From Capitulum mitella (lineage: Eukaryota > Arthropoda > Thecostraca > Pollicipedomorpha > Pollicipedidae), in contig CP099842.1 of assembly GCA_030062745.1 (NCBI GenBank), forward strand, positions 9,741,838 to 9,805,837: a DNA stretch of 64,000 bases, written 5' to 3'. The notes under the pieces were generated by a model. The model had not been told where the DNA came from. It made no database searches and saw only the letters and a list, made by a program, of their open reading frames with translations. Below are positions 45,701-57,700 of the stretch, piece after piece. The stretch's first letter is position 1. The number at the start of each line of letters is the position of its first letter. The translations under genes were made by a program, and so were the position numbers.

Positions 45701-48700
45701 GTGTCAATTCCAGTCAGGGACGTAGCCAAGGAGGGCCATGGGAGCCATGCCCCCCCCCCCTCCAAGCCAAGCGGTCTACACTAGAAATATGGCGATTTTG
45801 CACGAACATGGAATATTGATCATTTATATGTTGCAACAGCAAACATTACATGTATTCCTGAGGGCTAAATATAAGGTCAGCTTCATAAAATTGCTGCTTT
45901 TTCGTATAAATTTCGTCATATGCCAGTGGCAGGTGACAAAATTTGACATTTGTCCCCCCTTAGGGCAGTCCTGGCTACGTGCCTGATTCCAGTATTACTG
46001 GGGCAGGCATCACTTCCAAGAAATTGGAGTTTTAACATGGGACTTTTATGAAACACCCCTTTTTCCTGTTTTTGCCAGTCCATGCATACGTCGAACGCCA
46101 ATCAGAAACAAAAATATAGTCTTTACGTCCGGTCAGAAATGCAAAGACCGGTCTATACGTCCGGTCTTTATATCTGTTATGCGTAGCAGGAGAGCACAGC
46201 ATGGCCTCAACTTACATCAATGCCTATCTTGCACATTGCCAAACTTTTTTTTTATTTTAACCTTGACCCCCTCTTACCAAAATCCTAGCTACCTTACTGG
46301 GCACAATCATGGAATGTACGTCTGGTAACCAGACGATATGCTTGACACATGGCCATGGCTAGCTTAATCATAACTCTTACATACTCCAACAGGGGCGCAG
46401 TCGGGATTTTCTTAAGGGGGAGGGGTGGCGGAGCTCAGTGTGAACTGAAATCACACGGAAACTACAGCCGGAAAGACGACATGCAATGGTTCCCACAAAA
46501 ATGCCGGCCACAGGAGGGACACCCACCCTTCGCTGTGCCTCTGCTCCAACTCTCATTCTGAACTCGGTTGACGTGCTACTACTACTACTGCTATTGCAGG
46601 CAAAAAAAAAAAAATGGAACTGAGCACTACCTGTAACAAATCCACGGTTCGGATCTACCTGGAACAGGCGAGCTGACACCAAACGCACTTTCGCCAACGC
46701 GCAGTTCACGCACTGAAATGGCACTCAACAATCAATTTGTCTGATGCGCCAAAATCAGCCAAAATCAAAAGCGCGCTGCCAATTTGATAAAGCAGTCGTG
46801 TGAGCATTTCCCATTCATAGGCTTTCACAATGGTCTTCGAATGAGAACTAGTGCCGTTCGTCAAATGAATGTGCTTTAATTTCCTCAAAATAATGAACAG
46901 GTTGAGCTGCCATCGATGTTTTGCTTTCTTACAAACTACAGTCATCTTGATAAGACACTTTGATGAAAATAATGAAACGCAAAAAATATTGGTAAAACCC
47001 AGCACTACAGGTGAGGCAGTTCCTCATCTTCCTCAATGGATGAGCCGCCATTGTTCACTTTCACTATTAAGCGGCAGTTTAACAACACTGGCAAAAAGAA
47101 AACAAAACAAATATTTCCGGAAAAGCTTAACAGCCAAAAAACTTCTACGCTAAGCATTGTGGATAAGAATGTGAAACTCTTAAAGAACACTAGTGTTATT
47201 TTCACTTCACTTTTACTTCATTTTATTCATTTTTTATGTATAAAAATTGCAAGATTTAATGGCAAGTGGATGCAAAATTATATCACAGCAAAGCAGCGTT
47301 ATGGGCGGGCGATGCCAGACCAGCCTTCCATTTTGTTCTGCTCACTGATGTGCACTGTATGGTCCATTTACACTGGGAACGTCATCCAAATTTCGGATGT
47401 TAATTTCACAACAGTTAGGTGGAACAGTTCCAGATTCATATACGGCGAGACGTTTTCCAAGTTGGCGGGAAGCCACTACTGAGTGGATAACTGTCGAGCA
47501 ACGCCATGGAGCTAAATTCTCCAATTATCGGGGCAGCAGCTCCAGTCCATTCCAAATTCCACCATCCCTGCTGAGATCCAGAAAGTTGAACTTTAGCAGT
47601 ATTCGACCCGACACAGCCGTGTCCATCATATTATACCGAGGCGCGGCGTGGATCCTACCGTCCTAAGTGTCGCCCAGAACAGTTCTTCACATGCTATGCA
47701 TTTTAAACCCATGTTTTTGCATTCAAACCGCTTTACAGCGCATTTCCTCAAACTGCCGACCAAACCTAGCAACTTCTTCCCAACACGTGAGATGTTTCCA
47801 GCTGCATTTTACCAGGTATGCCCATTACCGTTCAGCCATACAGAACACCGTTATTTTTCCGAATACTAAACTCTCGCACGGTTAACGACGTTTACGCCAA
47901 AAATATACGAAATCTGTCCCTCCGACGTGCGAAAATCTTCTTGGCAAGTCCAGCGTAAGCCGTAACACCTCACTGGGCCTACGGACCGCTCGTAATGAAT
48001 GCGCGGAGTATCAGCAAGGTCATCTGAACAGGTCGCATCAAAACGCAACCTGTGTGAGCGCAACTGCGGCAGGCGTCCTTCTCCGCCGGCCGCCTCCGCT
48101 TAATAACCGCACTTCCAGCCTCTCAACAAAACTGGCTCAGTCACACTCGGCTGCACCGTTCACCGGCACCAGGGCTAATCAGGATCCACGTGCCGCGGTT
48201 TCTGACGGCTCCTCTGGCACAGTGAACTGACCTGGGCCAACACCGGCCGGGGACGGGCCGCTACGGTGTTCACTCATGCGCACCTCAGCCGTACCGCGGA
48301 GCGGCCGGTATGGGCAGCACACGGCCAGCGTGTTCGGGGCCGCACGGCGGTCGACGCTGCGGCCGCCGAACGGCAGGCACGGTGGGACCGGCATTACCAA
48401 AGACAGGGCGGCACCTCGTGCCACGGACTTTGCTTGCTCTTTGCGCCCAGTGGTAGTGCGGAAGATCCTCTTTCAGATTTTACTCCGAGCGAGGACGTAG
48501 GGTGAGACCTACTTCAATTGGCAGAAAAATCCACACTGAGCGTTCGGCTTGGCCTCGCCGTGACGCTTCTTGCGGCCCTATGGCTTTGAACTATTTGCAA
48601 AGTCTGGCACGCACTTTTCGCCAGAATGAAATTACTTAATGCTTCCAGAATCTTGCATCAGTATTTGCAACAACCATGCTTATTAGCCTGTAAGCGCCTT

Positions 48701-51700
48701 TGTCCATTGGGCTGTTCAGGGACTAATGTTTTTGGGCTTGGATTTTTTCTACCACGGTTTTTAAAGTGCTCAGTAATGAGCACTTTAATGTATTTCCCAG
48801 TTTAAACGGAAACGCAGGCCTCGCTCATCTCGCACTCCACATGGCACATCATTGTTTCGTATTCAATGCACATCTGCACCATTCATCCGTGCGTGACTAA
48901 CCATGAAAAGTCACCGCCGATTCCTTACCTGTTCATGGATGATACCTGAACCTGTGCTAGCATTTAGGACATCAGACTTAGATGAAGTTTTCCGGTACGG
49001 AAGATGATCTGGATTCCAGTAAATTGCCCACTCTCTCGACTCCGGGTGTCATTTGCTGTAATTTCCACCATTTAGCAGGCTGCCTTAATTGGTCTCACGG
49101 AAGGAACTAATGTGACCCGCTTCCATACTACGCCCTGGACGTCTGTTCTCTTTGCTCATGACAATAGACGTCCGATGACCATTTACGGACGAAATTCACG
49201 ACAATGCCTGAGGTAAACATGGCCCATCAGAACACAAAACAGCCGCGATCAATGGCCCTACTCAAACGCACTAACCCACTAAAGAATTATTCTCCAACGT
49301 CACTGGCAAATGTGCTCACCAAAATCGGTCGGCAATTTGCATGTATTTACAAAACACTGCGGCCGGCCAGGCCGTCGCCGGCCGGGTGCCCCGGGCGGCC
49401 GCATTAGGGCGTCCTTTTCGCCTGTCACCGGACGAGGGTGGCATGCGACCGCCGCCACCGCCCCCGGCCCACCTCATCTCGTGCGAACAGCCGGGGCGCC
49501 AGGCCGCCCGCCAGCCGCGACACTGCCCAACCAGCGGCCACGTTGCACTCGGAACCAATCAGCGACCGGATAACAGTCGTCATCCGTCCGGCTATCCCAC
49601 GGACGTAGACATAAGCGTTTTTTAATGTGGCCGATTTCTGGCCGGCAGCGGACTGATGGCTGGTACCGCAGACGGCGTCACGGCCGTTGGCACCCAGTGG
49701 GATCTAGGGTGGCCGGTCGCCGCACTGTCCCGCGCCCGGAGCCAGCCGCTGGACGGAGAAGGTTCAGCCTCACGCCAGGAAGAGCGAACAAACGAATACA
49801 AAAGGTCATTCCGGCACCTTAACCACCACTCTCTCGTCTGGGTTTCCGGCTTTTCGACGGGCCTGGCGCCTTCCACGTGCCAGTCTAATTAACGCAGCAT
49901 TTGCCAACTGACTTTGCACTCGATGGGTGCACCACAGCGGGGTCCCGGCTTTAACGTAATTAAATGTTACGCGGATTGACGTGGCATGGAACGGAGCAAC
50001 TTAAAGTACAAAATTTAACTTAAACAGGTTCGACTAAAAAGCTAGAATAATTGACTAGACAAACAAGAAAACGGATTAGAAAAATTACTAGAAAATGCCT
50101 AGAAAAGTTTAAATAGTTTTGACCACCAGTGACGAGAACCCCATTCCATTTCAAAACCTTCAAGCACAGCTTCACAGTTTCAAGCGTAACTTAGTCGGGC
50201 ATCCAGCTACCACTGCATGTCGCCAGTTTCGGCTACTCTCATGAACCTACAGATGAGACAGCCCAAAATTTGGCGAGCGTCAGGCGCCTTTCACATCTCT
50301 TCACGGGCAATCATTCGGTGTAATCTGTCTGAATGGCGAGTCCCGGGGCGTGGAACGCTGTCGTGTTTCGCGGTTGCATCGTGTACCGCATGCCATGTGA
50401 TTTGCTGCGAGAACGATAACACCGTCATTAGGCCAAGCCATTGCAGTCGTGTAACAGATAACGCCAAATCCTCTTTTGGAATGCCATCCGCTTCATTTTC
50501 GAGCGGGTTTTGCAAACTGTCATGTAAACAACTCTATTCTCTTCTTACCCTGTGTAACGTACCAGCCACAAATGTGAGGTGGTGCTCATCCTGAAGAATG
50601 ATTTCCAGTGTCATTCTAACAGCACAAAGTACGCGATATAAACCTCGATACCTCATACAGCGCGATTCTGATTTTCGGGCGCTAGGATGTAATGAAAGGT
50701 TTCTTTCCTTTCCTGTTGGAGTTATAGACTTCGTATGTTACTTGCCATGATAAACGCATAATTGTGCGTAAATATTTCTGCGTTTGCGTGTATGCAGGGA
50801 GAATAGCAACAAAATGCGTGGGACAAGCTAAGATACTACGATAGCCCCAATACAAGCTCAGAATTTTTGTGAATGCTTGAGGACCACTGGGAAAGCACTG
50901 GGAAAGACGCAAACTCATCATATATGCAAAACAACTACGAGACAATCGAACAACGGGTTCCACGAGAAAGCCGAAACATATGTCTTTGAAAATGAAAAAA
51001 ATAGGTCTCAATGTCTCATTCGCGTGATGCCTGGAATCAGAGCTCGTGTCAACAATAGCCAAAAGAATCAGAGCTCGTGTCAAGAAGGCCTCTGAACCTC
51101 CATGGCGCGATGCCAGGTTTACGGCCGATTTTGTAGCGGAAGTTTCGCGTTACGACACCAGCAACACATATGCCTGAAGGGCAGTCTGGCTCTCCACTGG
51201 CCCACTGCCACCTGACCCTCGGGTCAAATATCTGGTGTTGAAGCGAATCCAGCCCGGGTTGCCAGGATGGGGAGGGCAGCGCTATACCATCTCGGATGTC
51301 TCAGAGGAACCATGTGAAGTAGTTCAGTGTATCCGTTACATGCCCATTTGATAATGAAAATTACCCTGCGACATAAAGTATGCCAATGATTTTCATATGG
51401 AACTCTTCATTTAAGTACATATTTGGCAGTATCCGAACCCTTTTGGATGGTGCGATAACGTCCGAAAGGCACAAGCCGATGCATTCGAAATTCCGGCACT
51501 CGTGGGTCCGAAATGAACACGACAGCATGGTTTACTAAGACTAAAAAGCTGGCTAAAACTAGGGTACCACTGGTCAGATAAATTAGACGTAAGTCCTGAT
51601 TCATAGATGCCCAAACTTGGTTTAAACTCGATCATCATTTGACAAGGAAGTTGAAAACTGCCAATGTTGTACATCTTTTCGTTCGTTCCAGCCATTTTGC

Positions 51701-54700
51701 ACCACGCCCATACCCTCAAAGTAGAAGATATCTAAACGCCTATTTTTGGATTCTGACGAAATGTATAACTTTAAACAATGACGGCGTGCTTTGGACTTTT
51801 TCAAATCGTCAAATGCATGACAGTCATTAATTGCCACTCAAATTAATGGGATTAGCTCATTAGTTACCGATAGATAGTGGTAGAAAGCAACGCCAGCTTC
51901 TCATTGACTTGCGGGGAAAACACGGCAGAAAACACAAAAACCAACCAGTTGATCTCACATATGCACTCCACGACAAGAACTAACTTCATCCATTATCACA
52001 AGATTTGCCACCTTTTTGTCCGAGCAATCCCCGGCGAATTTCCTATTTATGAGTTTGGTCCCATTGGTTTGATATGGTGCTGTTAGTGACCGTAACCCGT
52101 ACAAAGCAGACCTTGTTGCACATACGCTGACCCCGACACCCAATGGCGTAATTCTAGGAAACGGCTGATTTTCTGGTGGAAGTTTATCGTGCTGCGAAGA
52201 GTGCGACATGTCCGTGTGGTAGCCAGGTTGACCTTATGTTGGTCAGCTGCCAGCTCCCCGGGGCGACTCGATCCCCTCTTACCAGGATGGGGAAACCAGC
52301 GCTCTACCAACTCATTATTAAGCCTTTCCACGGTATCAGCCGATGTAAAAACAGCTATTACCAGCCTTAACGGTCTTTCTGACGACAAAAATTGTCTTAA
52401 ATCCCCTCAGAGAGCCTAGACTTGATTACGTAAGTCTCGTGGGACGCCTGGCAACGTAAGACTCCCAAGACATCCAAATTCCTGCATCCCACGTCGGGCC
52501 GTCATCGTCTGCGGCAGCTCACCGTAGTGTTGATAAACGACCGGGTCGAGCGGCGCCAGCTCCATAGCCTTGAGGAACCAGGACTGCGCCTCCTGCACTC
52601 GTCCCTGCCGAGAGAGGGGCATCAGTCATCGGCCGGCTGTCGCCGCCACAAAGCACGGCGCTCCCGGCGGTCCTGATGGAGACGTGACGGCCGGCTGCCG
52701 TCGGCCGGCAGCCGGCCGGCGCGGCTATCGGCCCACATCGGCGCTGTCGGACAGGACGGCGGCGGCCCACGGCCCCGCGGACGCCGCCCGGCTGTCAGTG
52801 ACGACGCCCGAGCTCGTCTAATGGCGTCCCGCTTGTCATCTGCACGGCGACAACATAATCTGACAGTGATATACGACCTCGGAGGCGGCCGGCCGCCGGC
52901 CGAGCCGAGCCGGGCCAGCGAGGTGCGCGACGCCTCGCCGAGCCGGGCCGACCGCGGCTGCGCCGAGCAGGCAGCGATCTCCCCGCCGGCAGCGGTCCGA
53001 GCCGTGGCAGAGGGGAACACCCGAGTCCTCGGACGTCAGGGAACACTGGAATCCTCGCACACCAGGAAGCAGTCCCAGTGTCGGCGTTATACCCTGCCTG
53101 TCCTTATTTTTCTCGGTAATGTCAACAACTGTGGGTTAATGTTGATGAAATATTTTGCATACCACCACTTCAGCTTAAGCGCTGATTTCTGGGAAACTGT
53201 CGGCCAAAGTTGGACGGCAACCTAAGGTACATCTCATAGGACCCAATGCTTCGAAAATTCATGCTACTGGGGGAGCTCGGAAGTTTGGAGACCCGATCTA
53301 CGTCATACTATACGTCACACTAGCGACCGAACTGACACGAGGCGACCGGCCTGAATGGTAGGAAGCATACCCGCATCCAAGAGGGAAGAGAAGTTGTACC
53401 CGAGCTCTTCCTTTAGACCATCTTTCTGAATCATACAAAAACATGTCTCAGAGTAGACTATGAAGGAAAATAGAAGTATCAATCGCATTTGCATTACGGC
53501 TATTTTTAACGTTCACATTTATACAGGTCGGAGCGCCCCTGATCGAAGAAGCGCGGAAGATCGGCTCAGCCGCCGGGCGTGTGTTGAACCCAAATGCGCT
53601 GGTTCAAATATGCTCAGGTCATTTAAGTTGTCGGCGTTTGAATGACGACATGTTTGATCAATACTGAAATCAAGTACACCATATCGGTTGACTCTGGCAA
53701 TCTACATGTTAGAGGGCTTGGAAGAGGATGAAACTCCCCAACGTTTCTTTTTCGCATTGGTTTTCCAACGTGTTTTTCGCATTTTGTTAATTTTGCGTAG
53801 CATTTTGGGCGTTGGAGTCTTCTTACCAGTTTCTTTTTTGGTAAACCCACCCCTGTTTCCGAATATCTGGGATCGGATGGATGGAATCGGCGCCTGTTCG
53901 GGGCTTACTCCTGGCAGACGGACTTGCAACGCTCCAGTTCCTGATCATCTGTACGTCGAGCGTGCTTTTCATTCAACGCCATGGTGATTACCAACACTCT
54001 ACACCCACCATCTCATTTTTACAGTCATTACTGCCTCTCAAGAGCATTCCTGTTGCATGGTTTCATTCTTCAGATGTTCCTGTACCGCGCTGCTCTAGGC
54101 TTATCGTGAAGCACTATCCCAGCCGTTCGACAACATCGGTTGGACTGGCCTGGTGTGCGGTCGGTCCGTCTCCGGTAGTGGGCGGAGCACAGCGATGAAT
54201 GGATAACGTCCTACCTCCGTAGCCTCTACCCAGGGTGTTTTCTCACTATTAGTTTCTCAGCATTAATGGTCTACGGGAAGTGCCTTTAATTATTGTCCGA
54301 TTCTGACAGAACCTCTTCCAGAAATCGACGTCTAAGCTTAAATGACGATAGGAAATGCTTTGTGAACGTGAAGCCAGACTGCTGAAATTATCGGCAAAAC
54401 ATAGGGCGCGCAGGGTTTGACGCCGACAGTTGTCCTGGCCGGCGACCGCGGGACGGGAACAACGCCCGAGGGAACAGCTCGGAAACAGCGCGGATCCCGG
54501 TCGAACGCACCGTTCCTGGTTCTCTGGGAAACAGTGATATTGCCCGGGGACCAGTGGCTCAGGCTTAAAAGCGCACATCCCAGATAGCTTCGGTTTAACA
54601 GGAGCAGCGCTCGGACAATCGGGAGACAGCTTAAATCCCAGCTCGCCGCAGGACAGGAGTGGAAAGGGGACTCTTACCGCGGACCTGAGGAAAAGATGCA

Positions 54701-57700
54701 TGCAGGTCCCGGACGACAGGAACCTCAGCTCCGACAAACGGAGCAGATATCGTGCTGGGAAAGCACCACAGTAACCCAGGGAGGACAGGGCCCGACTCTG
54801 TAGACCGAGACTCATCAGTCCACGGACCGTGGACATTTACGGCTCTCTGCTGCGGCTACGTGGCTAAAACTGGCTACTGCGTGGTGAAAGCGCTTATTGC
54901 TGTAAAGTTAAGCGCCGCTAATAGAAGCCAGGTGGCTGCGGGCCTCTTCGACCACGAGCAATGATGCACTACGATCGAGCGGCGAGACACGACCCTGCAG
55001 AATGTCCGCGTGCCACGGAGAGCCGGTCAGCCGACGGTCGCGGACGCAGCACCGACATCCCTCACGACACGCCGGCGGCGGCGCGGACCGCTCCGCTCCG
55101 GCCGGCCGCACATCGCAGCGGCGAGTAACGGCAGCGCCGACGGCTGCAGCAGCTCTCAGTCTGACGCCCTCTGAACACAACTCCTCCTCCCCCTCCCGGG
55201 CGCGGTACAGTGCCGGGAGGAGGTGAGTCGCCGCCGCCGACGGCAGACTGGAGCCCCGCGGGGGGCCGTTCGCGCACACTCACCACTTTGGCCAGCAGCT
55301 TGCCGTACGTCAGGTGGGCCGGCACGTGGTCCGGCTTGGCCTTCAGCGCCGCCAGGTACCAGTGCTCGGCGTTGGCCAGGTCGCCCAGCTTGAAGAACGC
55401 CTCGCCCAGCATGTTGTACAGACTCTGGAGCGGAGCGGTAGCGCGTCAACGCCGCAGGAGGACAGCTGACCGCCGCAGGACGGGGGGCGGCCGCGCTCCG
55501 CCGGAGGAACATCGGCGGATCGGCCGACAACATCGCCCACTCCCCGCCGCGACCAGGCGAATCTAGGTCATCGCCGCCGCTCCGGGTTGCACAGCAACAT
55601 GCAAGACCGAATGGAAGCCTTTCATTTACATCGAACGGCTAACAGAAAAGACACGCCAGAAAGCATTCTGCGGTCTTACGTGACCGGAGCCAGACGAAAT
55701 ATGCACGCGAACGTCCATTATGTGAGCTGCGATGTTTGGACTAAACAACAGGCTGTACACAGCGAACGGGGCACCACAAAAATGAATCCTATCGGTTAAG
55801 CCATGTGAAGAATTTCATTTGCACATCGCGAAGTGGACTTTGGCGAACCTCTTTTGCAGGTTCGCACCTGCGCGCACCAGTCTGAGTCCGAATTCGGCTC
55901 AGCAGACGACACCACGTCTGAGTTCACGGGCCACAGCGTCGTGAGCTGGATCTGGGACACTATGCCCGCGGTCCGGCCTTCAGGGCTGACACGTCGCTCA
56001 CCTGGGGCTGGTAGTGGGACGGCATCCGTTCGATGGCCTCCTGGTAGATGGCGATCGCCTGCCGGAAGCCGCCCTCGTCGGCGTGAAGCCGGCCCAGGTT
56101 GAAGAGGGCCGATATTTTGGTGGCCTCGTGCGTGCGCGGGTCCTTGAGGCCGGCGCCGTCCAGCGTGGAGCAGTGGCGGTACACGGCGGCCGCCTCCTCC
56201 CGCCGACCCGACAGGCCCAGCGCCAGTCCCTTGTTCAGGTGCGCCACTGTCGGCACAGGGGCTGGGTCAGAACCCGGGGACACGAAACCCGTGTCAGTTG
56301 ACCGTGGAGGTACGCTGCTTTATGACTATCAACCCAAGACAAACATCATTACGCGCACGCACGTGGTATTCAGATAGCTTTGACCTAAGGCCAGATGAGG
56401 CGCCGCAGATGGCATTTAGACGGTGTAAAATGACTCGCCATTTACGCAGACACTGCAGGCATGTCGCCCAAATGGCGAACGGGGTATTACAAGCGCACCA
56501 CCGTCACCGGCGCGACATTCTGATGACGTCGCGCACAGGCCCGCCCCCAGAGCGGACGGTGTCACCCGTCCGCAGACGGCGTGTCCACATCAATCGTCCG
56601 TCCCGCACTCAGAACGCCCGCGAGTTTGCCGGGGCTGTCGGCCCGGCGCACGCTCAAAGCCAGGGTCGGGGCCGCCCGGATAATGGGTGCGTCGGAGGAC
56701 GGGGCGGCCGGCTCTCGAATGACGTCAGCCCGGTTCCGTAGAACGCCCGGCGCGGCGCCGGTCAACAGCGGCGTGTTGATGGCCGGCTGCAGCGTTTACA
56801 CGTCCCGTGGGCGGGCTCCCGCGAACCGAGACCAGCGAACGAGAGGCGGCCCCCGCAGCGCCACTTGGGCACTTGGTGCCCTTCCCATCAATATGCAGCC
56901 AGGAATACCCTTCACGCCCACGGAACCCAACTGCGTAGATGTCTTGGTTTTTACAGTACCTTAAGAGTCACTTTTCGGTTGAGCCCGTCGCAGCTATTTT
57001 ATACTTACGTCCTCTCGTCATCAGTGCTAGTATTATGCCAGTAATAGGCATACAGCGAGCTAATCACGCCGCTCGGTTCTACAGGCGCATCGTGTACGGG
57101 TGTGACCTGAGATTTATCTTATACAGCTCAATTTGAAGCAAAACGAAATTCAAATATAGTTCTGAGGACGCCATGGAAGCCAAAGAAAGCCCCACAATTT
57201 ACGTTGTTATTATGGGGCTTTCGATATATTAACTCCGTATTCATTCAAAGGATGACTTTTGTCGGTTTCGGTTTTTGGGTATCGCATTTGTCGGTTGCTT
57301 TGTGTCTCGGCACGCTTGAAATTTTGGGAAAAGTTTTGCCGATTGCGTCGGTCCATATCTTTGGACGGAATGCTCGTAGAGAAGTCCACAGTTTGTGGGA
57401 CGAAGGTGAATGCGGAAATGGGCTTGCTCTGTGGTATTGACTGATCCTCATATGACTGAAAGACTGTCATCATTGAAGACGGCAATATTAGGTTACAGAA
57501 GGTCGACATAAGACCGCAACATATCTGAGTCATTTTGACAACGGTGACAGTCGTCATCGGACAGACGCAGCGTTATACTCACTCGCCATTCTGGGCCGGT
57601 ATTGGATGGCCTTGTCGTACGACTGAAGAGCTTTGTCGTACAGTTTTTGCTCTTGGTAAAGAATGCCTCTGAAAGCAGAATGGCTTATATCCGCGACCGT

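Larger units (their letters stand above)
37893..52522. other. 14.6-kb intron of the TMTC2-like gene
   Basis: No nested gene is supported. Contents: a palindromic minisatellite (39.0-39.2 kb), two hAT-like M2 copies, one M1 copy, a foldback element, a CpG-rich island (42.1-43.5 kb), a purine-rich minisatellite (43.56-43.87 kb), smaller GC-rich islands at about 48.1-48.5 and 49.35-49.75 kb, and two SINE copies near the upstream end. A long G run lies at 38477-38489. The remaining stretches show nothing I can name. Confidence 0.6.

Noticed and set aside
52270..52335. Functional tRNA gene on the minus strand
   Set aside because: A- and B-box-like motifs are present, but acceptor and anticodon stems do not pair and the unit continues into a SINE body shared with two other copies.
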